Made by a program: the position numbers and the translations under genes. Below are positions 37,036-46,471 of a stretch of 64,000 nt of DNA, one piece after another. The notes beneath the pieces were generated by a model. It had not been told where the DNA came from and did no database searches. It saw nothing but the letters and a program-made list of their open reading frames with translations. This DNA comes from JAPPHA01 sp963662705 (lineage in GTDB: Bacteria > Pseudomonadota > Alphaproteobacteria > Rhodobacterales > Rhodobacteraceae): NCBI GenBank assembly GCA_963662705.2, contig OY759767.1:3658001-3722000 (forward strand). Reading direction: 5' to 3'. Each line of letters begins with the position of its first letter. Positions within the stretch are counted from its first letter, which is position 1.

Positions 37036-38325
37036 TCAGGCAGCCGAGCGACGTGCAATCATCGCGCTTCCCGTCGCCGCGTCCGCGGATACGACCGTAA
37101 TCGGGCAATTGAACATTCGCCTCCGAATCCGCATCCAGGCTGCATTGTTCGCTCCGCCTCCGGTGGTCCGGATTGTCCTGACCTCTGGAGCGCCAAGCTC
37201 GTGCAAGACCTCATAACCCGTGCGTTCGATTCGGGTGAGTCCTTCCAGCATTCCCTGCAGAAACAACGCATCCCTTCGCGGTCTCGGTGTCAGTCTCGGC
37301 TTCAGCTCGGGATCGGACACTGGAAACCGCTCACCGACAGCCGACAACGGATAATAATCGAGACCGGTCTCCGAGCCCGTATCCATGGCCTTGCCAAGCG
37401 TGGCCAACTGTTCGAGGGAAAAGTGATCGAGAAGGACGCCACCGCCGGCGTTCGACGCTCCACCGGCAAGCCATTGGCCGAAGACCCGATGACTGTAGAC
37501 GCCGTACCGCGCGTCGCTGATCGGATTGTCCGACAGGAACTTCAGGACGATCGTTGTGCCGAGGGATGTCACGCCTTCGCCAGCCCGAGTGGCCCCGGAC
37601 GCAACGAAAGACGCAACGCTGTCGGTCGTGCCGGAAATGACACGGGTCCCCGGCCCGAATCCAAACCTGGTACGCATCGCGCGGCAGACAGTTCCGGCAG
37701 GTTGTCCGACCGGCAGCACTTCTGGAAGCAGCTCAACTCTGACCGCGAGTTGTCCATACATTTCCGTTGGCCAGGAATTCGCAACAAGGCCATATCCGAG
37801 TTTCAGGACATTGTTTTCGTCCGAAATTCCTCCCTCGCCCGCCAACCGCGCAGCGACCCAGTCCGCCTGGTGCATCGCAAAGGCCGCGTCCCTTGCCTCC
37901 GGAAGCTTCTGGAGAAAGATCAAACGGGCCAGCGCAGACGACGCGCCCCGGACAATGGAATCCCTTGGAGCACATCGCGCAATCGCCTTGGACTCGGCTT
38001 CAAATCCGGCAGAATTGTACATCAATGCCGGCGTGACGGGACGAAGGCGGGAATCGGCGAGAAGCAATGTTCCCGACGTACCGTCCACCGCAAGCGCGAT
38101 GATCTCGGAAACTTTCCGTTTGACGGCTCCCAGTTCGATCGAAAGCTGATCCATGCACGCAGCGAACGCGTCCCACCAGACCTCCGGGTTCTGGACAGGT
38201 CGACGTCTCCAGAAGGCCGGTGCCGGCATGGGAACGGAACACGAGGCGACGTGGCCTCCCATCTCGTCGATGACGGCCGCACGAACCCCGGAAGTACCGA
38301 AGTCGACGCCGAGAAACAGGGACAT
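37036..38325 (-). CDS. FGGY-family carbohydrate kinase
   Basis: 429-residue ATP-dependent sugar kinase of the FGGY group (xylulokinase or gluconokinase-like). Seen: the ATP-binding FLGVDFGTSGVRAAVID start, ALAVDGTSGTLLLAD (phosphate-2 region), GTTDSVASFVASG, TGGGANNAAWMRIRRR as the family's adenosine-binding end. Phosphorylates an open-chain or ring sugar or sugar acid; which one cannot be read from sequence. ATG 38325 opens the FGGY fold; upstream in-frame residues overlap the aldolase gene. It is two bases behind the aldolase stop, so part of the reverse-strand operon. Product would feed the aldolase-type enzymes. Confidence 0.88.
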   Translation of the reverse strand: MSLFLGVDFGTSGVRAAVIDEMGGHVASCSVPMPAPAFWRRRPVQNPEVWWDAFAACMDQLSIELGAVKRKVSEIIALAVDGTSGTLLLADSRLRPVTPALMYNSAGFEAESKAIARCAPRDSIVRGASSALARLIFLQKLPEARDAAFAMHQADWVAARLAGEGGISDENNVLKLGYGLVANSWPTEMYGQLAVRVELLPEVLPVGQPAGTVCRAMRTRFGFGPGTRVISGTTDSVASFVASGATRAGEGVTSLGTTIVLKFLSDNPISDARYGVYSHRVFGQWLAGGASNAGGGVLLDHFSLEQLATLGKAMDTGSETGLDYYPLSAVGERFPVSDPELKPRLTPRPRRDALFLQGMLEGLTRIERTGYEVLHELGAPEVRTIRTTGGGANNAAWMRIRRRMFNCPITVVSADAATGSAMIARRSAA

Positions 38326-38327
38326 GC

Positions 38328-39392
38328 CTAGTCCCGCATCCCTGCCGACTTGCGGCGGAACTCCTCGGCATCCCAGTTGATCAATTCGTCTACATCGCCC
38401 GGAGCCAGTGTGGCGACGGACCACGATTCGGGGAGGCGACTGAAAACATCAGACAGGCAGAGTACGATTTCCTTGACTTCAGGAAGGGAGTCACGGCGCG
38501 CGAATATGCCGACTCCATCAACAATGACTGCCGGAACGGCAGGGTCTGCCCCGTCGTCCAATTCCTTTCGGGAAAGGAGCGGCAGATTCGGCCCGAGGAA
38601 CACGGCCTGGTCGGGGAAATAAACTCCTGAAGACAGCCTCCGTCGCAACTCCGGCTGGCTCGAAAAGTGGCAGGTTCCAGGACACCGCTCCCAGGTTGAC
38701 CCGGATTCCGCCCGCCTGTCGAACGGGGTGTCCTGGCGCAAACCCGGCTGACGTGCCCCGTCATCGCCGGATTGCGGAATCGAGACCGGAAGCTCCAGAC
38801 GGTCCTCGACTTCCTCGATGAGCAAGGCAACTCTGGAAATCCGGTCAGCGGCAACAATGACGCCGTGATTCTTCAGGAGAACGACTTCGGATTTTCCGGC
38901 ACCCAGTGATGCTTCGATTTCCCTGGTCAACGGAATTCCCGGTTTCCTGTAATCGACGAGCGTCCAGTCTAGTCCGTCAAGCCTGCGTGGAAGTGTCTCG
39001 ATGCCCTCGGGAGATATCAAATGGCAGAGCGCCAGAACGGAATGGTAGTGGAACACGAATCGCCCGGGCATCACGGCATGGAACGTGGTCTCGATGGATG
39101 GGCGCAATCCGTGCGATGAGCCGATCACCGCCTGCAAGCAAGATCCGTCTCCTCCACCGTTGAATTCGGCAATCACGCTGTCGATGTCGACGGGCAGGAA
39201 TACCCGGTGGACGCCTGCGTCCGCCAAACGGGTTCCCGATGCCTTGATCCACATCGCTCCACCGGACTTCATCGATGTATTCCCGCCGGGACCCTGTACG
39301 AGCATCCGGTCGGAGCCAATGCGCCTGGACAAGCCGAGGAAGTCCTCGGATGGAGGACCAGGCATACCCGAAACCTGCTTCCCTTGGTTCAT
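38328..39392 (-). CDS. Class II aldolase/adducin-family protein (1)
   Basis: 354 aa: an aldolase domain (about 1-200) plus a C-terminal extension not found in the other two. Seen: GPGGNTSMKSGG, FHYHSVLALCHL (His-x-His metal ligands), KNHGVIV (third ligand), and Glu in PSIETTFH at the catalytic position. Resembles L-rhamnulose/fuculose-phosphate aldolases. Overlaps the HAD gene by four bases (ATGA). Would cleave or epimerise a sugar phosphate with Zn2+; with the FGGY kinase it suggests phosphorylation followed by aldol cleavage. Confidence 0.85.
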   Translation of the reverse strand: MNQGKQVSGMPGPPSEDFLGLSRRIGSDRMLVQGPGGNTSMKSGGAMWIKASGTRLADAGVHRVFLPVDIDSVIAEFNGGGDGSCLQAVIGSSHGLRPSIETTFHAVMPGRFVFHYHSVLALCHLISPEGIETLPRRLDGLDWTLVDYRKPGIPLTREIEASLGAGKSEVVLLKNHGVIVAADRISRVALLIEEVEDRLELPVSIPQSGDDGARQPGLRQDTPFDRRAESGSTWERCPGTCHFSSQPELRRRLSSGVYFPDQAVFLGPNLPLLSRKELDDGADPAVPAVIVDGVGIFARRDSLPEVKEIVLCLSDVFSRLPESWSVATLAPGDVDELINWDAEEFRRKSAGMRD

Positions 39393-40291
39393 GTCAGTAC
39401 CGGCAGCGCATAATCCGGCCCGGACCCGTTGAAGGTGCCCACGAGATGTTCCAGTCGTTCTGCGATCGATTCGGCTTCGGTCAAACCCGCGAACTCCGAA
39501 GCATGGATTCCTCCGTACACGAACGCCGTCGCCAGTCCAGCGTTCCTCGCTCCCGCCACGTCATGTTCGAGGGAATCACCGACCATCAAAATTCGTTTTC
39601 TGCTGATGTCGGGAAAAAGCAAACAAACCGCGTCGAACACGGCGCCATATGGTTTGCCGTACCACAACACGCGCCCTCCTCGATCTGAAAAGGCGTCCGC
39701 GAGCGACCCGGTTGCCGGGGCAATCCTGCCCTTGAGATAGCGGGACCGGTCGGGATTGGAACAGACGAGAGGAATGTTACGGTCGAGTGCCTGCGTCAGC
39801 ACGATTCCTGCTTTCCCGGCCGAACCTTCGCCAGGGACGCCCATCAAGAGGATGGCATCGGCGGATTCGAGATCGAAGACCAGTTCCACCCCCCGGTTGC
39901 CGCTCGCCCAGGCCTCGGCATCACCTTCCCTCCCGGAAATCGCAAAGAATCTCTGGGGTCCGCTCTTCGAAACCACGAGTTTCCCGTTATCGAGATCGTG
40001 CCAGCAGACTTCACCGGACGTCACGACATGGTCATCTTGCCGCAGGTCCAGTCCAAGGCTCCTGATCCGGGCGCGATTCAGGTCAGCCCGTTTGCCCGAG
40101 TTGGACAGGATCACCACAGCTTTATTCTTTCTCCGCAGCCACTCCAATGCGTGGTTGACCCTGGGGAATGGCCGTCTCCCGTCATGAAGAACGCCGAACT
40201 GATCCAGAACGGCAACGTCGAAGCGGTCGGCGACTTCCCTCAGGCTTGAGATCAGAACGGTCAAGTCACGCGGTCTCGGGCAAATCGGCAA
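39389..40291 (-). CDS. HAD-superfamily hydrolase (NagD-like, HAD-IIA)
   Basis: 300-residue phosphatase. Seen: VAVLDQFGVLHDGRRPF with the nucleophile Asp and general acid (DxFGVLxDG), SNSGKRADLN (second motif Ser), SNPDRSR, and GKPYGAVFDAVC leading to MVGDSLEHDVAGA (last acidic pair). Length and cap type fit the HAD-IIA branch (TIGR01459-like), which dephosphorylates small sugar or glycerol phosphates. It lies between a lactonase-type enzyme and an aldolase and is coupled to the latter. Its start overlaps the upstream gene by about 26 bp. Confidence 0.87.
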   Translation of the reverse strand: MPICPRPRDLTVLISSLREVADRFDVAVLDQFGVLHDGRRPFPRVNHALEWLRRKNKAVVILSNSGKRADLNRARIRSLGLDLRQDDHVVTSGEVCWHDLDNGKLVVSKSGPQRFFAISGREGDAEAWASGNRGVELVFDLESADAILLMGVPGEGSAGKAGIVLTQALDRNIPLVCSNPDRSRYLKGRIAPATGSLADAFSDRGGRVLWYGKPYGAVFDAVCLLFPDISRKRILMVGDSLEHDVAGARNAGLATAFVYGGIHASEFAGLTEAESIAERLEHLVGTFNGSGPDYALPVLT

Positions 40292-41111
40292 AATAGAACG
40301 AATAACCGGGAATGACCTGCCTGCGCACCCTCGGCTTCATGCCTTCAAAGGGATAGACGGGATGATCTCCAACGGCTTCGTCATGACAGGCAAGAATGTA
40401 ATCAGCCCGCTTATCGATTTCCTCGACGGATCTCCAGCCCTCGATCGAATTCACGAAACGCGCCGGAACCCAGTACCGCCATTTTTCCTCTTCGTTCGGT
40501 TCCATGTTGCGTGCCTGGAATATCGCATCGCCGGCAATGACGATATCACCTGCTTCCGTCGAAATGGTGACAGACATATGACCGGGCGAGTGACCGGGCG
40601 TCGCGAACATGGATACCCCCGGCACGATGGTTGTATTGCCGTGCACGAGTTCGAAGCTGCATCCGTTGTAGGCCGGTTCGATCCCGAGGACCGGGGACTC
40701 GTAGGTCCTGTAGTATAGCGGCAGCGGGTTGTAGGCCCATTTGATCTCGATTTCCGGACAGATGTAGCGCGCGTTCCGGAATTCCTTCATGTTTTGGACG
40801 TGGTCCCAGTGCAAATGGGTCAGGATCACGATGTCGATATCGCCCGGATCTACGCCCAACTTGTCGCGCAAATGGTGATGGGCTTCGAGGCATCCACGTT
40901 TTTGGCACTTGTGGTGATACGTGGTCGCCCTTTCCTCGTCGCAGAGTCCCGTGTCCACCATGATCTTGTGATCACCGGTATCAACGTAAAAACAGTAAAC
41001 CGGATTCCAGATCTTCTTCCCGGCAGGTCCTTTCCAGAAGATGTAGGTCCCCAGGTCTGCCTCGAGCCAACCCGTATTGATCGGGTAAATCCGCGTATTT
41101 GCCTTGCCCAT
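40266..41111 (-). CDS. MBL-fold lactonase-type hydrolase (AHL-lactonase family)
   Basis: 281-residue metallo-beta-lactamase-fold enzyme. Seen: the di-metal motif THLHWDH, ATPGHSPGHMSV, IAGDAIFQARN and ILACHDEAV, matching the AttM/AiiA-type lactonase branch. It could quench homoserine-lactone signals, but in this sugar-acid cluster hydrolysis of a sugar lactone is equally likely. A clear AAGGAA leader precedes ATG 41111. Probably cytosolic, as no signal peptide is seen. Confidence 0.85.
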   Translation of the reverse strand: MGKANTRIYPINTGWLEADLGTYIFWKGPAGKKIWNPVYCFYVDTGDHKIMVDTGLCDEERATTYHHKCQKRGCLEAHHHLRDKLGVDPGDIDIVILTHLHWDHVQNMKEFRNARYICPEIEIKWAYNPLPLYYRTYESPVLGIEPAYNGCSFELVHGNTTIVPGVSMFATPGHSPGHMSVTISTEAGDIVIAGDAIFQARNMEPNEEEKWRYWVPARFVNSIEGWRSVEEIDKRADYILACHDEAVGDHPVYPFEGMKPRVRRQVIPGYSFYFADLPETA

Positions 41112-41310
41112 GCACGATTCCTTTCAAACTGGTCTTGTCCTGGCGTCCGGCGACGCCTTTCTGCATATGGTCATCGATCCCGTCCGGCCGCTCCGGTTCC
41201 TGTCCGTCCGGCCCCAACGTGCGGTTAACGAAAACACGGTGATCCCGATTATCCCGTGACGGCAAGGCGCGAAGGTTCGTCCCTGCCCCACGGACACGAC
41301 TCCTCGGGAT

Positions 41311-41973
41311 TCAGCCGTCGCCGGCATGGTTTCCGTAGTCCGAAAAGGCCGTGATGGTTTCACCGACTTCGGCCTCGCTCAACAATGCGGGTCCGCCGAT
41401 CTGCAATGAATGATGGTACTGCCGGGCAATCGTCTCAAGTTCGATTGCGCGCCACATTGCCTCGTCAAGTGTCGTACCGACCGAGATCATGCCATGATTG
41501 GCGAGGAGGCATGCCGTACGTCCGTCCATTGCCGCCAGGGCGAAGTCCGCGAGTTTCCCTGATCCAAAGGTGGCGTAATCGGCACACCGAACGTTGTTCC
41601 CGCCAAACGCGGCAATCATGTAATGGCACGGTGGAATCGGCATTCGGGCCATTGCAAGCGTGGTGCAAAAGGTCGGATGGGCATGAATGATCGCGTGGAT
41701 GTCTTCCCTGCCTCGAAACAGCGTCTGATGCATGCGCCACTCTGTCGACGGTTTCAGCGGCCCGTCACAGCGGCCAGACCGATCGTCCAACCGGATCGAG
41801 GCGACCATTTCCGGAGTCATTCGGTCATATGGAATTGCGGACGGCGATATCAGCATCCGGTCTCCAACCCGGGCCGAAATATTTCCCGACGTACCCTGGT
41901 TGATTCCGTTCGCATTCATCCGAATGCAGCTCTCGACAATCGCCGCCCGTAAATCCCGCTCCCCGGTAGTCAT
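41311..41973 (-). CDS. Class II aldolase/adducin-family protein (2)
   Basis: Single-domain aldolase of 220 aa. Seen: NQGTSGNISARVGD, KPSTEWRMHQ (Glu), IIHAHPTFCTTLAMA (HxH) and LANHGMISVGT (third His). All metal ligands are present. This is the usual length of fuculose-phosphate aldolases. It lies about 100 bp downstream of the third aldolase and about 200 bp upstream of the lactonase, all on the same strand. Confidence 0.88.
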   Translation of the reverse strand: MTTGERDLRAAIVESCIRMNANGINQGTSGNISARVGDRMLISPSAIPYDRMTPEMVASIRLDDRSGRCDGPLKPSTEWRMHQTLFRGREDIHAIIHAHPTFCTTLAMARMPIPPCHYMIAAFGGNNVRCADYATFGSGKLADFALAAMDGRTACLLANHGMISVGTTLDEAMWRAIELETIARQYHHSLQIGGPALLSEAEVGETITAFSDYGNHAGDG

Positions 41974-42074
41974 TCTTTCACCGCCTTCGAAATTGGTCGT
42001 TGCGATCGAGCGCGCCGTGATCTCACGATTGTCCAGACATCGAATGGTGTTGATGACGACACGGGTTTCAATCC

Positions 42075-42770
42075 TTAGCTGTCTTGTGACTCGACGGAAG
42101 ATCCGGCCTGTTCGTCACTTGCCGTCCCGAATCGTGGTTCGCTGGACGGCGGGCGCCCTCGCGACAGGAGCAACGCGTCCCGGACGAAGGCAATGTGGGC
42201 GGTCTCCTCGATGATTTCTGCAAGGTATTGCGCTTCCGTAAGCGACGCGCCAACTCCAACGGTTCCATGATTGGCGAGGACCGCTCCCCTGATTCCATGG
42301 TCCTCGAAAACCGGGCCTATCATCTCGGCCGTTTGCGGACCGAGGTTCTCGGATAACGGGATAAGCGGCAGCCTGCCGATTTTTTCGACTGCCTGCACCG
42401 TCAGGCATGGTATTTCCCTGCCGGCGCTTGCGTATCCGGTTGCCCAGGGACTGTGGCAATGAACGATGGCGTTGATGTCACCGCGGCGACGGTAGATCTC
42501 GAGATGGAACTCCAGGTCCTTTGACGGCTTCAGGTGCGCGGACGACGATAACACGGTCCCGTCGAGCATCACCACCTGGAGGTTCTCCCGGGCACACTCG
42601 CGGAATCCCACGCCGGACGGCTTGATCACGATGGCATCCTGCGATTTCAGCCTGACCGAAAGGTTGCCCCCGGCATTAGTCTGTAACTTCAGCTCGAAAC
42701 ACCGCCTCGCGGTCGCGACCAATTCGTCCATTCTGGCCGTGATGTCGTCCGGGTCAGGTGAATCAGTCAT
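42075..42770 (-). CDS. Class II aldolase/adducin-family protein (3)
   Basis: Aldolase-fold protein of 231 aa. Seen: TNAGGNLSVRLK, LKPSKDLEFHLEIY with the Glu, IVHCHSPWATGY (HxH) and LANHGTVGVG (third His). Start ATG 42770 overlaps the Tm-1-like gene stop by four bases. Sequence is clearly different from the 41.3-kb and 38.3-kb aldolases, so three paralogues of separate origin sit in one cluster. Confidence 0.87.
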   Translation of the reverse strand: MTDSPDPDDITARMDELVATARRCFELKLQTNAGGNLSVRLKSQDAIVIKPSGVGFRECARENLQVVMLDGTVLSSSAHLKPSKDLEFHLEIYRRRGDINAIVHCHSPWATGYASAGREIPCLTVQAVEKIGRLPLIPLSENLGPQTAEMIGPVFEDHGIRGAVLANHGTVGVGASLTEAQYLAEIIEETAHIAFVRDALLLSRGRPPSSEPRFGTASDEQAGSSVESQDS

Positions 42771-43906
42771 GGTTTCGAGTCTCCCGATGGCAGCCTGGCC
42801 AAGAGCCGGGCAACCGCCCTTGTCGCCACTTCCGGCGAATTGATGTGGTCAGCCATGCGTGTGACCTCGAACGCGGTTGCCTCTTTTTCGAATACTTCAG
42901 CCGCGCATTCTCGCAATCCCGGGTCTTCGATCGCGCCCCCGGGACGATCTTCGCTGGAAAATCCTCCCATAGGCAGGAGGATCTCGCAATGTGCATTCGA
43001 GCAGTTCAGGTCGGCCGCCAACGCGCGCGCAGCCGTGACGATTTCGCTCTCGTTCAGCTTGACATGGGTAAAATGGCCGGAATGGCAATAATGGGCACGC
43101 GCGCGCCAGGATTGAGGCAGCGTTCTCGGAGAGCCGCCATCCAGGAAATTGAGCGCGCCCGGAACAACTACGCGAGGAAGATCACCGCCACAGGTGAATC
43201 GCTCGGGCATCGGGGTATGAGCTCCCGCGACATGCATGCGGACGATTTCGTTGACCGTCAGATCGATCATGCCTGCGAACATCCCCTCTCGGGCGAATCG
43301 TACCAGCGCTGCACCGCCGAATCCCGACGCATGGAATGTCGATGTCTCGTGTCCGGCTGCCCGCAGCAGTCGGATGGTATTTTCACCGGCCGCCTGCGTG
43401 ACCCCAAGCAGCGACACCGCGATTCCCTTGCGGCGCTCGATCCGGCGGATTCGCTCGTCGACGACACCGGCAACCATTGCCGCGGCCCGGGCGAATATCT
43501 GTCGAAGTGTCGAATTCATTCCCTGGATGTCACAGGGAGACGGGATCAGCGTGACCGGACAATCCGCCAGATTGCCCCTCGGGTCGAATGGCAAGGTCGT
43601 GACCAGGAACTTCGGCAGGTCCAGCGGGAGTGGCCGCATCGCCTGCAACACCATCTCGCTTCCCGTGCCCCCTCCGACACCAACCACGGCTGCCGGCATG
43701 TTCCTCGAAACCGTTTTCGCCGCCCTCTCGGCCTTTTCCCCCATTCGTGCCAGTTTTGCATCCGCCGGCATTGACGTCCCGCCGGACTCGAGCGAAAGGT
43801 CCACCCTCGTCACCCCGAGACCTTCAGCAATGAGCGCAGATTCCAGGTCAAGGAGTTCTTCGGCCTTGGTCTCGAATGTACCGAGAAGGACGATACTGGC
43901 GCCCAT
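42767..43906 (-). CDS. Tm-1-like ATP-binding protein (UPF0261)
   Basis: About 379 aa. Seen: SIVLLGTFETKAEELL (N-terminal nucleotide region), AAVVGVGGGTGSEMVLQAM, TTLPFDPRG, FHASGFGGAAL and a C-terminal ADHINSPE. These match the UPF0261/Tm-1 family. Members are often found with class II aldolases and related enzymes; the tomato homologue blocks a viral replication protein, but the bacterial reaction is not known to me. ATG 43906 marks where the family homology begins; an upstream in-frame extension to 44029 looks unnatural. First gene of the reverse-strand sugar cluster. Confidence 0.85.
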   Translation of the reverse strand: MGASIVLLGTFETKAEELLDLESALIAEGLGVTRVDLSLESGGTSMPADAKLARMGEKAERAAKTVSRNMPAAVVGVGGGTGSEMVLQAMRPLPLDLPKFLVTTLPFDPRGNLADCPVTLIPSPCDIQGMNSTLRQIFARAAAMVAGVVDERIRRIERRKGIAVSLLGVTQAAGENTIRLLRAAGHETSTFHASGFGGAALVRFAREGMFAGMIDLTVNEIVRMHVAGAHTPMPERFTCGGDLPRVVVPGALNFLDGGSPRTLPQSWRARAHYCHSGHFTHVKLNESEIVTAARALAADLNCSNAHCEILLPMGGFSSEDRPGGAIEDPGLRECAAEVFEKEATAFEVTRMADHINSPEVATRAVARLLARLPSGDSKP

Positions 43907-44192
43907 TTGATCAGCCCGCGACCCCGGATGAGTCCGTTCCGGGCCCGAATTGGCATAATCCGGGGGGAGCGAGGCGTGACCGGCCGCGCAGTTCTCCGGC
44001 AGAAGTCTGCCCGCGCCTGGATTCGACACGCACCGCGGTTTCCCGGATCGGAACCGAGGTCGAAACCGGACGTTTGAGCGGAATTCCCGGCTGGATCATG
44101 CGCCCGGCAACCGGGAACCGCGTATCGTCGTCAGGCGGCAGGAGATCATGGCTACAGGACCGGCCTTCCGAACGAAATTCCATGCATGCCTG

Positions 44193-44669
44193 TCATTCGA
44201 TCGATCCGTGGACGGCGACCTGCATCAAGTCCGCTTCGGTTGCCCGGATGGAACGAAACTGTTCGCGCACGCCGGAATCCGTCAACTCCCGGTAAACGAC
44301 CAGGACATCATTCGACGACTGATCGTCGCAGAGATCCTGCATGTGATTGAGTTCCTCTCTGGAAACCGGCAAAGCCGCTTCCACCGAAGGCGCGCCGTAT
44401 ATTTCGACGAAATGCTCGGCCAGGCGTTTCACAAGGGCTTCGAATTCGGCCGGCTCGATGCGGGTCACCGAAACGAGCGATGCCCTGCCAAAGCTGTCAA
44501 GGCCCAGCCAACCATTGGTGAATGCCTGCCTGGACTTCCCGGCCAGGTCATCATCCGTCCAGTTCGAAAACTCGAACCCGCCGCTGATTGCCCACTCGCC
44601 CGGCTGGGCCGCGCGATGAAAGACATTGTCGTCGCTTTCATCGAACCGAATTGTGCGGGCAAGATTCAA
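44193..44669 (-). CDS. DUF6505-type accessory protein
   Basis: About 158 aa of unknown function. Seen: LNLARTIRFDESDDNVFHR, GEWAISGGFEF, a WTDDDLAGKSRQAFTNGWLG stretch and VYRELTDSG. I recognise these as the DUF6505 family, which accompanies lipoate-ligase-like and Mrp-like genes in this type of locus. The start is set at TTG 44669, 13 bp after the ligase gene stop; a longer open frame to 44795 lies inside the ligase gene. Probably an accessory factor of the molybdoenzyme locus. Confidence 0.7.
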   Translation of the reverse strand: MNLARTIRFDESDDNVFHRAAQPGEWAISGGFEFSNWTDDDLAGKSRQAFTNGWLGLDSFGRASLVSVTRIEPAEFEALVKRLAEHFVEIYGAPSVEAALPVSREELNHMQDLCDDQSSNDVLVVYRELTDSGVREQFRSIRATEADLMQVAVHGSIE

Positions 44670-44682
44670 TTGGGCATCCAGC

Positions 44683-45405
44683 CTATTCCAGGAGTCCGGA
44701 GAGCGGCAACAGGCGCGTATCCCCGGCCGTCCTGACCAGCATTCCGAACCGCTCGTCGATCCCGACGAAGACACCGGAGATTTCCTCTCCACCATAGGTC
44801 AGCGATACGGTCTCCCCCATGTCATGGGCCATGGACCGCCACTCCGAATGGAGTGGAGCATTGCCGTCCTCCAACCACCTGTTGACCCAGGACAGGGTAT
44901 GTCGCGCCCAGGATTCAAGCAGCATGGTGGGGTCGACGTCGCCGCATCCCTCAAGATAAAGCGCCGTTTGGTCAGGGGTGATCCCGGGAGATTCGGCGAC
45001 CAGGACAAACGGGATTTCAATCCCGATCACAAGCCAGTCGGGCTCGAGCGAAGGGTCCCTGGTCGATGCGCTTGCCCGAAGATTTCCGCAGGACGCGCCG
45101 TTTACCCGTATTCCCCCGCTCCACTCCAGGTGAACCGCGACCTCCGGAGGCGCGAGCGCGCCGAGGGCGTTGCTGAATCCAACACCGCACGCGCACCACA
45201 TCGCCATCGCATCCTCCAGCACCTGTTCCGGTCCAAAGATAACCGATGCGCGCAATCGATCGACAAAGACACCATGGACGACTGTCCCGGCGTCGCAGCC
45301 GAGCGACGCCATTGAAACTGCCTTTTCGAATGGGTCAACCGCAGCGGAAACCGCCACCGGAGTCAGGAGCGGAGGCAGTAACGGGTCCGAACCGGGAATC
45401 ATCAA
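44683..45405 (-). CDS. Biotin/lipoate-protein-ligase-like protein
   Basis: 240-residue protein. Seen: CACGVGFSNALGALAPP region, IRVNGASCGNLRASAS and WLVIGIEIPFVL, the fold core of BirA/LplA ligases, plus a C-terminal SH3-like domain (GEEISGVFVGIDERFGMLV) as in BirA-type repressor/ligases. Conventional biotin-binding GRGRR or the strict catalytic Lys are not plain, so the substrate may differ. Overlaps the Mrp gene by four bases. The locus suggests a role in Fe-S or molybdoenzyme maturation. Confidence 0.72.
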   Translation of the reverse strand: MMIPGSDPLLPPLLTPVAVSAAVDPFEKAVSMASLGCDAGTVVHGVFVDRLRASVIFGPEQVLEDAMAMWCACGVGFSNALGALAPPEVAVHLEWSGGIRVNGASCGNLRASASTRDPSLEPDWLVIGIEIPFVLVAESPGITPDQTALYLEGCGDVDPTMLLESWARHTLSWVNRWLEDGNAPLHSEWRSMAHDMGETVSLTYGGEEISGVFVGIDERFGMLVRTAGDTRLLPLSGLLE

Positions 45406-46469
45406 CCAAGTCCCTGGCCGACAAGTTCGTCCGCGAGGCCGTGAAAAACACCTGCCTGGGATGACCCCGGGCTGGAAATCACGACCGGCGTTCCTCCGTC
45501 GGAAGCACGACGGATGTCAAGGTGCAACGGAATTTCGGCGAGAAGAGGCAATCCCAGACGATCGGCCTCTGCCCGAACACCGCCATGGCCAAACACATGC
45601 TCTTCGTGGCCACAATTCGAACAAATGTGGGTGGACATGTTTTCAATCAATCCGGCAACGGGTGTGTTCATTTTTGCAAACATATTCAATGCTTTACGTG
45701 CATCTATCAGGGCGACATCCTGGGGTGTTGACACGACGAGCGCGCCCGTGACCTCGGCCTTTTGCGTCAGCGTCATCTGAACATCGCCCGTCCCGGGAGG
45801 CAGATCGACAATAAGCACGTCGAGCTGACCCCACTGAACCTGGTTCAGCATTTGCTGCAACGCGCCCATCAGCATGGGACCCCTCCAGACGACCGCCTCG
45901 TCCTCGCGAACCATGAGGCCGATGGACATCAAAGTTACGCCATGATTCCGAAGAGGAAGGATGATTTTTCCGTCAGGAGACGCCGGCCGGCCGGAAACGC
46001 CGAGCATCCGTGGCTGTGAAGGTCCGTAGACATCGGCGTCGAGCAGACCCACCCGACGGCCGGCAACCGCGAGCGCAACGGCCAGGTTGGCCGCAACGGT
46101 CGATTTTCCGACTCCGCCCTTGCCTGAGGCTATTGCCAGGATTCTGTCGACTCCGGCGATTCTTGCCGGACCCTGTTGTTGCGCCGCACCCCTGCCCCCG
46201 AGGTCGGGCGGCGGGGGACGCTTGGAGTGGGCAGTCATGACCGCCGAAACGCTGTCCACGCCCGGCAGGTCGCCGACCGCCTTCTCTGCTGCCTGCCGTA
46301 CCTGTTCGAGCTCCTTTGCCCTGTCCGGCTCGACCTCAAGCACAAACCGAACCGCGCCGCCTTCAACGCTCAGGGCGCGAACCAGGCCGAGGTTCCAGAT
46401 GTCCTTGCCAACCGCGGGATCGACAATCCCGGACAGCACCTCAATGACGGTTTTTCGATCCGCGGTCAT
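45402..46469 (-). CDS. Mrp/NBP35-family Fe-S carrier ATPase
   Basis: 355-residue P-loop protein. Seen: an N-terminal MIP18-like domain (VIEVLSGIVDPAVGKDIWNLGLV), then Walker A with the deviant-GKT motif ASGKGGVGKST, DADVYGPSQP, IVDLPPGTGD, and the C-terminal cluster-binding CSNCG. These are standard for Mrp/ApbC scaffolds that hold a [4Fe-4S] cluster between two monomers and pass it to apo-enzymes. Here it probably serves the Fe-S-rich enzyme encoded beyond the insertion. Confidence 0.92.
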   Translation of the reverse strand: MTADRKTVIEVLSGIVDPAVGKDIWNLGLVRALSVEGGAVRFVLEVEPDRAKELEQVRQAAEKAVGDLPGVDSVSAVMTAHSKRPPPPDLGGRGAAQQQGPARIAGVDRILAIASGKGGVGKSTVAANLAVALAVAGRRVGLLDADVYGPSQPRMLGVSGRPASPDGKIILPLRNHGVTLMSIGLMVREDEAVVWRGPMLMGALQQMLNQVQWGQLDVLIVDLPPGTGDVQMTLTQKAEVTGALVVSTPQDVALIDARKALNMFAKMNTPVAGLIENMSTHICSNCGHEEHVFGHGGVRAEADRLGLPLLAEIPLHLDIRRASDGGTPVVISSPGSSQAGVFHGLADELVGQGLG

Positions 46470-46471
46470 GA

